In this document: positions 22,445 to 42,558 of the stretch, piece by piece
Layout: each line of letters begins with the position of its first letter
Position numbering within the stretch: position 1 is the first letter of the stretch
From: Salarias fasciatus
Lineage: Eukaryota; Chordata; Actinopteri; Blenniiformes; Blenniidae
NCBI RefSeq assembly: GCF_902148845.1
Contig: NC_043766.1
Coordinates: 18,812,594-18,876,593 of the forward strand
DNA: 64,000 nt
Direction: 5' to 3'
The notes under the pieces: generated by a model
What the model was told of the DNA's origin: nothing
The model's input: the letters and a program-made list of their open reading frames with translations, nothing else
Database searches by the model: none
Position numbers and translations under genes: made by a program

Positions 22445-22690
22445 TGTTGGCTTTGGTGATGGTTCCACCAGGTAAGGTTAACCCTGGAAAAGTCACCAGT
22501 AATTCACAGGACAAACGGGCCATTTCAGTTTTCACACCTACCATCTGGAATAATCAATATCAGTGCGTGTTTTTGTATTGTTTAACTAAGGAAGCCAAAG
22601 TACCTGGACAAAACCCACAGATGAATGTGGGAAAACATGCAGACTCTACACAAGAAAGACCCATAACCACACTTGAGCCATGAATCATAT
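22445..22690 (-). mobile_element. SINE fragment, degenerate
   Basis: Read on the minus strand it carries the SINE blocks around GAGTCTGCATGTTTTCCCAC and the tRNA-like 5' part. Near 22500-22560 it includes the section normally reading CCTGTGAATTACTGGTGACT. It is an old copy. Confidence 0.5.
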
Positions 22691-25600
22691 AGAGGGTAGA
22701 ACGCAGCTCTTAACATAATCTTACCACAGCTCGAGGTGATGAATCTATGAAGATTAATTTAACCTATTCATACAAATGTCAATTGTGCCCAAAATCTGCT
22801 GAGTACTTATTCCTGTGTGAAACCTGCAGACAAGATGTCTTTAAAAACCAACTCTCGTGCTTTGTTTGCATCGCAGGTAAACAATTTAAAATGATGCGGG
22901 TGAGAGCGCTGTCCAAGGTGCTGAATTTTTGACGTGGGAGCTGTCCATGGTACCGACCTTGTGACACGTTTGAAATATTTTTTTTTTTCTTATGCTTGAA
23001 AATAACAACAAAGCTCAACTAGAGAACCTTTCTTGCATGCATTCACTTTTAACTGTGAGGAAGAAATATCACGACTGCTTCATGCTGTTATTTTGGCCTT
23101 GTGTGAGGGGAGATGAAGCTCTTACACTACATCAAATTAGTATTATTTGTATGAACTTTGGAATAACGAGCTGTCACATTTATCTCATGCACACATTTTT
23201 TTTGTATTCTTTACTATTGCAATGTATCACATTTGCATCCCCTGAAATGCACAAACCTGTAAGTTCTTTATTGATTTATTCAAAAACTTCAGTTCTGGGT
23301 GACAATTCAATGAATCGTCAATTTATGATGAAAAGGCTGTCAGACAGGTGTTCGTTTGGACGAAAATCTCATCATTCGTCATTACCGAGCGATGTGACTT
23401 CCTAAATTTAAAATAATATAGAAGTGTCTTTGTCAATATTACTTTTTAACAGAAGCAAAGCACAAAAAATGGTACTGTCATTGTTTGCACTGATTTGGTG
23501 AAAGTGAAAAATGCATTTAGGTAGTTAATATTGCCAAGAAGAAAAATGACCGCAGCACAGTTTTCCATTATGAATCTGCTTAGTCTCACTCTGTGTTACA
23601 AGCCAGTGGTTCTTCCAGTGAGTATCTACTGGTTTTCACCTTGAAGACAAAAGAAATTACCGTCCACTACTTTAAGTATAGTTTCTGACTTTATCACCTT
23701 GTTATTTTTATCGTCTCATTAGTGCTAGAAGTGAATCTAAAGATTGTCACTAGCATCCGTCTTAACACTCAACTTAGTTCATACAGTTTGTTTTTCGGTT
23801 TTTTTGTTTTACATGCACACAAGTACAATTGGCAGCCTGTACTAAAACACTGAAGTTCACATTTTTGGCTCAACATGACACGGAGAAAATAACACAGAGC
23901 TTCAAGTTTGCATTAGGAATGTATCTGAATCTCTGTAGACCTGAGATGTGTGTTGTTCTTTCAGCCAGCATTTGTTGAACACATCCAAAGTGTCCAGTTT
24001 CTCACTCGAGACTCTGGCAAGACCCCTTGAGTTTTTGTAGTGGGGATTTCAAAAATAAATGCCTGCGTGTATTTAAGCCTATTTTCTAGGTTTAGTGTTT
24101 CAGGGGGTAATGAAACAGAGCTGTGAGAAGTACAGATGTTTGGTTCCAGAGGAGCACCAGTCAACTCCCTGCTGAGGAATGCTTGACTGGCACAGGGGAA
24201 CACGCAGTACTCCTTTCTAATAAAATGTAATCACATGCTGAAGGATTGGACATCATTTTATTTCCACAGTCAATAAAGACATTCCATTAAGGAAATCTCA
24301 TGTGAAAGGAAAATGCAGAGCTTTCCCCCGTCCAGAACATGAACCGTGTGACTGCTTGAATGTGTTGGCCAAAAAAAAAAAAGCAAGTAGAAAGCTTTGA
24401 TCTGGGAGCTCTGCTTGTTAAAAGTGGACATAAGAATTGACTTTATCTCTTGTATGTCTGAGTTTTTTTTCTTCAGCAAGAACAAAATTCATACATGTCA
24501 CCAAACAAGCAATACTAAAACAACACCTGTATGCATGAAGTACTAGTCTGTACATATTTATATGCAGTTATTTGTGCGCACAAGCACATACTGCAAACAG
24601 GATGTAAAAAAATAAAAACACTGAATTAAATTATAAACTAAGCAAAAGTAAGATTGGCAGACAGCTTAAAAATTACGATTATTCCAGTGGCTGTGTGCAG
24701 TTTATCAGACACACAGAGATTGCTTCCCTTGCTCATGATATTTTTAAACAACAGAGACTATTTGGAGGCCTGTGACTTCTACTGAATATCTTTGCTTTGC
24801 AATAGAGCATGTCAGAGCTAGGGGGGGCTGTTGATGTGGAACCAAAGGTTTGAGAAAGGAGATTTCCAATTTGAAGGAATGACCACAACTGCTGTTGATT
24901 GACTCCAAACTGTTGTGCTAGCTCTGTAAATGATTTTAACGTACCTCCATCATCTAGATCTCCTGGCACAAGAAAACCTTTCGCCACCCACTTCTTCCAC
25001 AGGAATGGCTCTTTTGCGATGTTTAGACTAAACCAAACACTTGTAGTAGACAGTTTCAAGTGAAGAGTCTGCTTCAGCTTGATTGAAATTCTTTTCCAGA
25101 TCCATTACATACTTGTTAGAACAGAGTGGGTTTAGGCCTCTTTGAAAAAGGTTGATGGGAGGAAGGGGATCAGTGATACCAGGGAGGGGCACGTTCCGCA
25201 GGAAACCATCACTGAACAATATTCAAAAGGCACAAGAATATAACTGGTCGGCAGGTTTTTGTACTTTTGATACATTAAGCCTGTTTCTCACCATTCCAGA
25301 GGAGTCTGTTAAAAAGCTGATCCAGTTTGCTGAATACTGCATCTTTCAACTATCAGAGTGAATATTAAAGAAGTGACTTGATGTGCAGAAAGCTTTTGAT
25401 CCTTTATCCGATATATTCATTCAACTTTAATTTAATTCTGTTGGAGTGAAAGGTGAAAAAAGTAGGGAATCCACAAGGTGTCTGAGGATGAAAGAAAATG
25501 TGAAACAGTTCTGCCAAAACATTTTCAGTTGATCGAAAGTATCCTTTTTGTTTATTACTGTAGCAATTTTATCCAACGCTGGCTAACTAACCTAATATTG

Positions 25601-26044
25601 GAGGTGGAAAATTAATCAACCAAATGTGTTATCATATTATATTTGATTTCACTATTGCGAATTTCAACTAAGCTTAACTGCCTGATCAATGGACTGAATA
25701 CCAGAAAACCAGGTTTCTGGATTTCTGAACAGAGCTTTCTCTCAGCTTTCACGAGTCTCTTCTCTCGATTACCTTCAAAGATTGTTTGAAGTATATTCCT
25801 CCTACATTTTATTCTTCAGAAGCCTCAGCGTGATTGATATTATTTGGTCAGCCTTGCCAGTCTTTCCTTTTAAATTTCTCACATGTTTGTGGATCTGCAC
25901 ACCTTGACAGGAGATATTTTAATCACTGAAAAGATATGCACAAAAATTATCTGGCTCACCAGCAGACCTGTAGTCATGCGGAAGGTATGTTTTTGCAGCT
26001 GAGATTCCAACCTGACTTCTTGGGTCAAATTCTTGAACAGCCAA

Positions 26045-26091
26045 CACACACACACACACACGCACGCACGCACGCACGCACACACACTCAC
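26045..26091. repeat. (AC)n/(GCAC)n microsatellite
   Basis: An AC run interrupted by ACGC units. Confidence 0.95.
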
Positions 26092-27054
26092 ATCTTAATA
26101 CTTCCATCTTTGTGGGGCTTGATCGTCAACATAACACATTCCTTAGCCCATTACCCCACTTTAACCATCGCAAACAGAATTCTAAATTCTTGAACCTAAA
26201 TTGTAAAGCCATACATTAACCCTTGAACACCTGTAGATACCTAAAGTTCAGACCCAAAAAGTCTGTGTGATCCCAGCTGTTGCACCTCAGCAAGAGAATG
26301 ATATGAGACACAGTGTATGTGATGCACACTTTTCACTGAATGAAGACTTTTTCCACAAAGTGTTTCAGAAACCAGTGGATAATTTGTATGATGTTAGATC
26401 TGTAGTACCAGATTAACTTAGACAGTTCCATATTGATCTATGCCTTCAAAGTATGTCTGCTGTACTTCCCATGTTCGTGTCCAAAGCAACATTTGTCTTC
26501 TTGAGAGGTGACTCATGCTTGCAGCATACTGGTCATTGCTTTGTTTTTGTTCTTTGTCCAAAGCACCGTTTGTCCAAATCATTTAAACTAATGACGTGCG
26601 AGGAGTTCTTTAAAGCTTAATTTATGCAGCGATGAAGAGAGAGTTATGTTTTTCTTTCATTATACTGGCAGAATTTCTCAGTGGATCCACCCTGGCAGTT
26701 TCACTGACAGTTACTGAAGTTGTGTAATAAGAACCAGAACAAGACAGCTGTCTGTGATGTATCATACATTCCCATGTCGAAGCTGTTTAGAAATCTCTCA
26801 GTTCCATCTGCTGATAAGTGCTCAAATAATTTAAAAAACAAGCATAGTATTTAACTAGAAGTATTTTTCATTTCTATAATCCTCTAACTTTAAAAGCCAC
26901 CCTTTGATGTTAATGCAGCAGAAAGAATTTACAGCTTGTTCTTCTCATCAGACTCACTTTGTCAAAATAAAAACCTGCTTTTTTTCCCCCCTCGTACGCT
27001 ACCTATGTCCTGCATAACATGAAGGTCTTGGATCTGGGTCAGGCCTTTCTGTGT

Positions 27055-27245
27055 GTACCTGTTATTTCCAGGTAACCCCAGTTTCCTCTCACAGTCCAAA
27101 AACATGTGTTACATAATTGGTGACCCTCAATTTGCCGCTAGGTAACAATGGTTTTCTGTCTCCGTTTACCCTGTGATAAACTAGAACCTGGCGACCCTCA
27201 ACAGGATAAAGCTTTAGAGAAGCTGGTGGATGGATGGATATTTCT
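27055..27245 (+). mobile_element. SINE 3' part with GGATGGAT tail
   Basis: It contains TTTCCTCTCACAGTCCAAAA, then ACATGTG, TTGGTGACCCTCAATTTGCC, CCTGTGATAAACTAGAACCTGG and a terminal GGTGGATGGATGGATA. It matches the 3' half of the copy at 33417-33750. Confidence 0.7.
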
Positions 27246-28860
27246 CAGTCCCTTCGTCATGGAGAACAGCCTGATAACAAATTTATGTCAAATGGGACTG
27301 TATTAGCAGAAATAAAGTCTTTCCAGTACTTAGTAACACTGATTTGTAAAACTACACCAACAAATCCAAAAAATACTTTGTCTGACATTAGACAGTGACT
27401 TATCCCACAAGTAAAAGAGTTAATCTGATCAACCATTTCTAAACATCTGATAATGAGTTGGTCCTGCTGCACCAGTGAACAAATGTGGTGTCCTAAGAAC
27501 GGTGTCCTGCACTGTGACCTCTGACTCTTTGCCCATCATCAGCTGGGATTTTTAGATGAAATGGTGCAGAAGATGGAAGACAGGTTTTGTGTCAATCTTT
27601 CAGGATGCACAGCATGAACCTGAGCAACAATGTATTTGTGTGGATCGGTGTGTAGAATCTGAAAAATGAAATATTCAAAGACAAAAGAAGTAAAGTAGAA
27701 GTAAAATGTTTGAAATTGCTGCCAGGGCTTCAAGTTCATAATGTAAAAGTGAGATTTGATCAAAAAGGGCCAAACAAAAGAATGTAGGATTATTATTGTT
27801 GTTACTGTTGTTTTGTTTATTTGCTTTTAGATATCTGGATATTTAATACTGTACATTATAATGCACTTTGAAAAAGCCCCCATGAAAACTTTATATATCA
27901 GTAAGACTGTGTTTATAATTATTCTAACAAGGGTGTGTGTAGAAAGTGAACCGAAACATGCAAGCAACCAAACCCTATGGAGCACCACTTGAAAATGAGC
28001 AATAAGAGAAAGCAGGTGATGATAAAGACATATTAAGCATAAAGTAAGCAATGCTTATTCCCACTGTATACCAACTTTTGGGAAATTGAAATGAAATAAA
28101 TGACAACATCTCAAAATACATGTAAAAAAAAAAAAAATCCATTGCATTATGATAAATTAAAAGCTGACACCAAAATGATGAATAATCGATAAGATATTTA
28201 GTTTTTTCAGAGATTTTTTTTTTTTTTTTTAATCCATGTAGATTTGAAATCGCATGTCTATTTTTCTGTTGAAATTTCTTATGTATTCTTGCACGGTAAC
28301 ATTTAGAGTTGCAAGAGCAGTTCATCGTTGTTTCTGGATGTGTTCAACATTTCGTTGGAAATTCCACACAAAAAACTAGTGATCCAGTCAGACAGACTTG
28401 TTGTTCAAAAATGTTTCCAGTTACATGAAGTAACTGTAAACTAAGGTCAATCGAACATCATCTTTAATATTCAGAAATGCTACATAATTTACAAGTTAAA
28501 TAACAGGACTGATATGGGAAATTAGCAAGAACAGGGCACAGTCATTACATCTAAATTTCACCTCTTTGATCTGTTTCAGTCTTGAAAGGAAAAATGTGCT
28601 AAAAAAGAAAAGAGAAGAAATGGTATGAAGGAGGAATTTAAAGCCCCAAATGAGACAAATGAGGCTTGGCATCCTGAGCGAGGAGAAAAGAAAGGAGAAA
28701 AGAGTGAGAGGTGAGATGAATGTGGAAGAAACAGAGAATGAGGGAGGGACTTTAGTTGAGCGTGAGAATGACTGAAAATGGATCAACAGAGGGTGGGAGG
28801 GAAGGACGGTAAGACAGAATAAGAGAGGTAGTGGAAGTGAGTAAGAGATGGGCAGGGAGG

Positions 28861-28866
28861 TATAAA
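28861..28866 (+). promoter_or_regulatory. TATA box of the second chemokine gene
   Basis: TATAAA in the context GGAGGTATAAAGAGAGG lies 101 bases before the start codon, predicting a 5' UTR of about 70 bases. The upstream 28590-28860 stretch is strongly purine-rich (GGGAGG and GAGAAAAG blocks). Confidence 0.65.
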
Positions 28867-28961
28867 GAGAGGGAGGGAGTAATATAAGAGAGGCAGCCAT
28901 AGAGGAGAGGTGACAGAGTAGATTATCCTTCTCTCTTGTCCTCCTGTCTGCCATCGTCATC

Positions 28962-29588
28962 ATGTTCATGCTGCAGATGTTGACTGTTATTTCTCTGACT
29001 ATTATCTTCTTGGCATCTGTGGAAGGTAGGACACCACCATACTTTGCATGTGCACGCATGCCTGTGTGTGTGTTGTTGTTGTTGCATAGCTTACATGCAC
29101 CCTGCAGGTGGACAGTGTATCACACAGAGAGCGATGGCGAAGACAGAAAAGGAATGAAGAGGGACAGAGGGATAGCAGCAGCAGCAGCAGCAGGGAGGGA
29201 AGCGTGGATGTAAACAGAGGGGCAGGAGACAGGAGGGCGAGCATCTGAAATCACACAGAAAGCAACTGTGTCAGGGCTCAGCCTGTGTGATGGTGTGGTC
29301 TCGCCTGCGCTCTGAAATGTGGTGACAGTGCTGGAAGTCCATTGATTTGCCTGAGGACTGACTCAAAATCATCTGTGGCACAACAAAGCAGCACTGTCCT
29401 ATTTAATGGCTCCTATAGCTCCTGCTGCCTCCCCTCACACTTTAATTCATTTTCAGGCTTGCAACAACCATGGAAAGCCCTGCAAACAAACACACACTGC
29501 TCCTCTCGTTCTCTTACTTTCTGTCATTCTGCTGGAATGGGAGTGTGTTTTTCAGCACAATGGGATGCCATTGTATTTCCTCTTGACA

Positions 29589-29659
<71 letters not shown>

Positions 29660-31087
29660 CTGTCACTGTGTGTGAACACTCTGGAGGAATGATCATTTTC
29701 TCTGTCCACAAAAGCTGCCAAAGCTTTTGGCTCCAGGCATGGCAAAAATTATAACATTAGCTTTAGCAATGTTAAAAGATCATCGTCGCAGAAGTTAAAA
29801 CAGAAATTCTGCAGCTTAATATATTTTAAGCCATGATGTCTGTGCGTGCACCTTGAAACTTTTTGTCGCTAACATGTTGGAAAATCTCTTCTCACTTTAG
29901 AAAGATTTTCACTCTGACCTGACTTTCAAAACTAAAGCTGAGATATCTACAGAGGTATCATGTTAGTTAAGTTAAGACAGAATGATGAACTCAGTTTTGC
30001 CCAAGAAAACTTCAGCATCATTTTCAGTCAGTTTTCTTTGTTCGGCTAGCTGATTTTCCTCTTGTTTGTCTCTTCTCCCGTCCAGCCAAAGGCGTGCAGA
30101 TGCAACGGGATGTCCAGTGCTGCATGTTGTACTCCCAGGGCAAGGTGCGCACCAAAGACGTGTTGCGGTTTGAGGTGCAGACAGAGGGGCCCGACTGCAG
30201 TATACAAGCCATCATGCAAGTATTTCAACAATCCGCTCCTGGAGCTAAAGAGCACACAGCAATCTGCAGGCATGGAAAATATGCCTCTCTTTAGAGGAGG
30301 GCAGAGACGGGCTGAGAGGCATTGTCATCTTTCCAGGTCATGTTGTTATGGCAGGGCTTCGAGCTGTAATTGCCAAGGAAGTAAGAAAGGAAATATGTGG
30401 GAATAACAAGCATCTGAAATACCTTCCAAGCCAGCTGAGCCCTGCCTCAGCCACTCAGTCAGAACAGCAGGGTTTAGTTAAGTAAACTGCGCTCTGATAT
30501 CTATTGTTTCCAGCAGGTCAAAGAAACCTGATGAAGCTGCGGAATGAAGAGCTTGTTCTCTCACATGGTCACGTTTGCAAAAACATGGAGGTTTTTTTTG
30601 GAGGCGTAACCCAGCGGTGTAAATGTTTATGTTAGTCATCTCTATTTTAGGTATCACTGATTCCCTTTTGAATCTTTATTTCTCTTTTCAAAACTTTTCA
30701 ATCTTGGATTATCTACAGCCTTACAAGGTGTGACAGACAGCTTTCTAATTTGTGCTTTTTGTACGCTGTAGCCTCACGTTTTGGCTTCCTTTCAAGAGTT
30801 ACACATGTGAAAGAAGAACAGAATGGGACACTCTTCAGAGCTTTCATATTGCCCTCCTGTGCTGAATCAAAATAATGATTTTCTGCTCTTTTTCTAGTCT
30901 TTACACAAAGAAGGCAGTGAAATGTGCGGACCCCAAAGACCGAAAGGTGAAGAGGTTGTTGCGGAAGCTTCTCCAGAGACAGAGAACTAAGGCTCACCGA
31001 ACCATGTGGCTCCTCCCTCATGACAACTTACCCGTCATGTCAGAGGTTAGACACAGACGATCTGACGGCTTATTTGCGCAACACTAA
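28962..31087 (+). CDS. CC chemokine, CCL19/21-like with basic tail
   Basis: The exons 28962-29025, 30086-30215 and 30898-31087 give 127 residues, with phase 1 then phase 2 introns as in other chemokines. A signal peptide (MFMLQMLTVISLTIIFLASV) precedes the mature chain. The four cysteines occur in VQCCMLYSQGK, GPDCSIQAI and VKCADPKD, followed by a basic helix VKRLLRKLLQRQR. About 35 further residues (AHRTMWLLPHDN onward) show no recognised motif. YSQ.K, CSI.AI and CADPK are reminiscent of CCL19/CCL21. The fish name is uncertain, so no symbol is given. To keep the conserved phase, intron 2 must start with GC (AT/GCAAGT). The GTAAGG at 31219 and CAACAG ending near 31349 hint at a 3' UTR intron, and a splice at CAGAG/GTTAGA near 31046 could shorten the tail. 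Confidence 0.78.
29590..29657. repeat. (TG)n microsatellite
   Basis: A pure TG tract in intron 1 of the second chemokine gene. Confidence 0.97.
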
Positions 31088-31089
31088 GA

Positions 31090-32228
31090 AGAAGACCACA
31101 GGTGATATGATTAACGTTCCTCTTCTTGTGGTTGCCAGGACAAGAAAGACAACTGGGCAGTTCTCAATGTGGAGTGACCAAGTCCCGTCGGAAATGGATG
31201 ATAACTTGTAGTCATAAGTAAGGCCCTATTGAATTTGCAGCTTCCTGCACGCGTTTAGCCAATTGTAACTGATAAAACATCATTTAAATGTATAAGTCTT
31301 ATCTACAATTTGTGAACTCCATTTGTTTTCTCTCTTTTTTTCTCAACAGGCCAAGTAACGTTTCAGCAGCTCGTCTTCTTTACACAGCCAAGCTCGCTGA
31401 CTCGCCAGTCATTTTGTGTCTTTATCCACACCATTCGTCTCCCTGGGCCACACCTGGGTAGCAATACGTATTTAAATGGCTTTAGATATTTAAACATGAG
31501 CAGTGCTTGAGATATTTCCAACATGTGGCTGGAACAGTTTCAACTGAGGAGTGTAACTTGTAAGATAAGTTGCATTGATTTTTTTTTTTTTTTTAATGGC
31601 TTGTACTGTTATTTGCCAGAGTCTGCCTGAAAGAGTGTTCCTCTTCGACAGCATAACTACTCGTGGCTGAAGTAAAATCATCGAACCAGTCGTAATGAAA
31701 CGAGCAGTGATGTTAATGTTGTATATCAGCAGGATACCCTATGCTTTTTTTGTGACTTGTATACCTTAAATCTGTAACGACACTTCACACAGTTAAGTAG
31801 ATGGGCTTTTGTCACAGAACGGTGGGAAACATAACTCCAATATCATTTTGCACCTCGATTTCCAGGTTTGGTTTCAGCTGCAACAGGATTAAAAATCCAT
31901 ATTCAGGTTGTATTTGATAGTTTCTCATATCAAATTAGGATCTGGAAAAAAAAATCGATTGTGCATCCAGTCTTATCTGCTCCATACAGAACAAACTGTC
32001 TTGATATTTTGTCCGGTTTGTAAATTAACTGTTTTTAAATTCTGTGCAATACTTGAGTCAGTCTTTAAAAATAGGTACTGACAAAAAAAAAAAAATTCAA
32101 GTCTCAATATATATTTTGCATTTATCGTTTCATTAATTAATAGTCTGACATTAATCTATGCCAAAGTCTTCATGATTGAATTCATTATATGGCCAGGCTG
32201 TTAAAACATAGAGGGCTCAACTGTGTGT

Positions 32229-32289
<61 letters not shown>

Positions 32290-33410
32290 TGTATTGTAGA
32301 AGAATGCACTGTATGTTAACACAGTATCTCAAGTGAGCTATTTTATAAATTAATCAAATGTAATAACTGGAACTGCTATGGTGTCTTTTTCTTGTGTGTA
32401 TTTGTCTCATTTATTCCCATGGAGCTATTGGTGGAATCTACATAGCTCCACATTGATTCATAAAACAGTAAAATATTTTATTATCTTAGCTATAATGTTA
32501 GATGACGGATGTTTTGTGAATGTGTTTGTCCTGGCCTTGAACCTCCTCTTGATGTTCTTAACAATGTTGTAGTATGATTGTTGAAATACACGCTCACAAA
32601 CAAATAATTTCTTTTACTTTCTTCATAAATTATTCCTGTACTTTTACTGCATTTTGATATTACCACATACTGCTCATTCTGAGCAGACGGTGTAAGGTGT
32701 AACGCTCCAGTTGAACTTATGGTATAAACTTGTCTTTGTTACTTTACCCCCTTGTTACAGTGTTATGCTGAACTGACATAAGATATCTGGTGCCACTATC
32801 TTTTCTGGCTGGCTGAGTTCATGAGATGGTGAGTCACGCTGGGGTCAGTGCACACTAAGAACCTGTTTACACCTGGCATTAACATGCATTTCAGATGATC
32901 AGGTCACATGTGGTGAGGCCTGTTTTCACTTGTCCCTGTCATGTGTTTCACATTAACTACTTGAGTTTGAATTGTACCTCTACTCCACCGTCCTGGAAAG
33001 CATTCGCAATGCATGACTGTTCGCTCTACAAAACCTGTGTGGGCAGATGTGTCCCAGCCCATCTTGGGAGGTGATGTGAGTGAAACTGCTTTGACGCCTG
33101 TTTATGTTTGTCTCGCCACCTGTGATCTGTTCACCCAAATACATGTTAATGCCGCATGTGGATGAATGGAACCTAAGCTGTGCTGCAAATGTCCTCAAGT
33201 AGCAGGTGAATACATCGACTTTGATTCCATCCAATCCATCACTGGATCTACTGTTGACAAGATTTGAGCATTTTAGTGCCTTCATTTAGCATTTTAATTT
33301 TTCCACAAGTTCATAAACATCCAAACTATCTTTAAAAGCAGCAGGTTAGCTACAAGGACAGTGCACAATGTCATTTTGTGAGGAAAAACAAGCTAATTGT
33401 CTGTTTATTT
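31090..33410. other. Second chemokine 3' region and intergenic sequence
   Basis: It probably starts with the 3' UTR of the second chemokine gene; no clear AATAAA was found close to the stop. A (CA)n microsatellite lies at 32232-32288. No coding feature of another gene was seen. Confidence 0.5.
32232..32288. repeat. (CA)n microsatellite
   Basis: A pure CA tract immediately preceded by a short GTGTGTGT, so the two can pair as a small hairpin. Confidence 0.97.
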
Positions 33411-33416
33411 TTTTAT

Positions 33417-33750
33417 GGTTAGGCATGGTGGAGAAGTGATTAGCCCTCGCTTCACAGAGAGAAGGCCCCGGGTTCAAATACCAGCCGGGGCCTGGGGCCT
33501 TTCTGTTTGCATGGTCTCCCCAATGTATATGTTGGTTCCCTCCGGCCTCCTCCCACGGTCCAAAAACATGTATGTCAGGTTAATAGGTAACTCTAAATTG
33601 CCCCTAGGTGTGAATGTGAGTGTGATTGTTCGTGTATGTGTTGGCCCTGCGACAGACCGGCGACCTCGCCCACAGCAGCTGGGACTGGCCCCGGCCCCCT
33701 GTGACCCTGACAAGGACCAAGCGCGGTTAGATAGGATGGATGGATAGATG
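33417..33750 (+). mobile_element. tRNA-derived SINE, nearly full length
   Basis: The tRNA-like head has an A-box region near GTGGAGAAGTGATTAGCC and a B-box-like GGTTCAAATACCAGCC. It is followed by TTTGCATGGTCTCCCC, CTCCCACGGTCCAAAAACAT, AACTCTAAATTGCCCCTAGG, TGTGAATGTGAGTGTGATTG and the tail GGATGGATGGATAG. It is the best-preserved copy of the family here and sits just beyond the slc1a3 polyadenylation site. Confidence 0.85.
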
Positions 33751-33813
33751 GTATCCTCCACAAGGGGCTGCCACAATCACAGTAACGACAATCACAATTC
33801 AGTTCCTGAGACA

Positions 33814-33819
33814 TTTATT
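33814..33819 (-). other. Candidate polyadenylation signal, slc1a3
   Basis: AATAAA on the minus strand lies about 1.55 kb after the stop codon. The AT-rich stretch 33820-35373 would then be the 3' UTR; it includes a TG microsatellite at 34741-34785. No nearer canonical signal was noticed. Confidence 0.45.
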
Positions 33820-34737
33820 TGACACATTTTTTTCAAGCGATGTCCATCAACATGTTGAGCTACTCCATGAGAAATTACACTTTCACCAACATCTGGTATC
33901 AAATTTAAAGTCAAATAGGCACATGAGAAGCACAACTGAAAACTTCAATAAATGGATAATATAAGTGTATATATTTCCAGAATTACGCACAACACTTTTT
34001 TTTCCTAAAACATTTGACATCAAGAGCTTTTTTGTACATTTGACTTGTCACAGCATTTAAAACCTTTCCCACAATCCTTTGTCACAGAACTGACAGTAAA
34101 AAAGAGAAAGAAATAAAAACAACATCAATACTTCTACTGCGACCGCTAATAACAATAATATTAAGAACAACTATATTAATCGATGACTAGTCTGCAATGC
34201 ATTTAGGATACAACAAAATGAAATTAATGTGTTTTGCACACAATATCAATGTAAATGTGGACATATTGCTATTACGTAAAATAAAATGTTTTTGACCTAA
34301 AACCAAAATATTTTAAGATTTTAAAAAAGAAATCCAAGACAAAAGCAATAAATGAAACCCTAAATGATGCACTATAATTCCAAATCTGATAATATTTTAA
34401 ATAAATACAGAAAGAGAATTAACAGTATTGTCATTTATATTCCAGCTGTTTCTGTGAAAGTAGTGTGGTAGAGTCCAGTTTTATAGTTCATAAACCAAAT
34501 GGCACTAGAACACACAAGAAGTGTACTCAAGCATTAATAAGAAAGCACCGAGTTTTAAAAAAATCAAACAAATCATACAATTGACTTAAAGCATCTCAAC
34601 CTCAAACTAATAACAACTAGTGTTGAACAGTCAAACACACTCATAGGTTTACAATTCCATGGTGTCGGTATACGTTTATAACACAGAGTTATATGTAGAA
34701 ACAAAATAACACTGATTCATATGTATTTTTTTCATAT

Positions 34738-34740
<3 letters not shown>

Positions 34741-34785
<45 letters not shown>
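34741..34785. repeat. (TG)n microsatellite
   Basis: A TG tract in the probable slc1a3 3' UTR. In the minus-strand transcript it reads CA. Confidence 0.95.
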
Positions 34786-34788
<3 letters not shown>

Positions 34789-35373
34789 AGTGGCACAGCC
34801 CATATCAAAATTGAATCAGAGGTAGAGTCAGAATGAAAATGACCAAAAAAATGTTTCTACAAGGAGAATGATAAAAAATCTTCACTTTTGCAAAACTGAA
34901 AGTTGCAAAACTGAAGCGTTTGCTGGTTTCCTGATCATTGACTTATGACTGCTGATGTCAATTATATTTATAGACAAAACTGTGTTTCTACAAACTAAAT
35001 GCGGATATCTTTGTCATATTTTGTCTGTGCATTTTACAATTTATATACATGTTTGAAATTGTAATGAGACTGAAGATTTTACCTGAAACTTTTTTGGACA
35101 AATTCAATTCGCATTAAGTGAGTGATAACCTCCAAATAGCATGTGCACTTAACTTCCTGTCATCACCCTGCCACAGGATGAATACTGCTGGACTGAAAGA
35201 TGTGAGATTATGTCCAGGAGTAGCAAAAACCCTGTGAACTGCAAACACTAACTCACTCAACCAAGAGCTGTTATTTTCTGCTGGACTGCTCCACTTCGCT
35301 GCAACTTTCCAAGCCAACTATCTACTTAAAGCACGTTTGTCACATTAGGTCCACTCAGATGGTTGTTCTTGAT

Positions 35374-42558
<7,185 letters not shown>

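Larger units (their letters stand above)
21900..28590. other. Long intergenic stretch, no gene recognised
   Basis: About 6.7 kb separate pole4 from the second chemokine gene. Apart from SINE pieces at 22445-22690 and 27055-27245 and a microsatellite at 26045-26091, I see only AT-rich unique sequence. None of the open frames shows domain motifs, paired splice sites or a conserved family signature. Confidence 0.55.

Noticed and set aside
28496-29059. 187-residue minus-strand frame
   Set aside because: It is a by-product of the purine-rich promoter region; it is rich in L, S and P, with no splice context, and overlaps the chemokine exon on the other strand.
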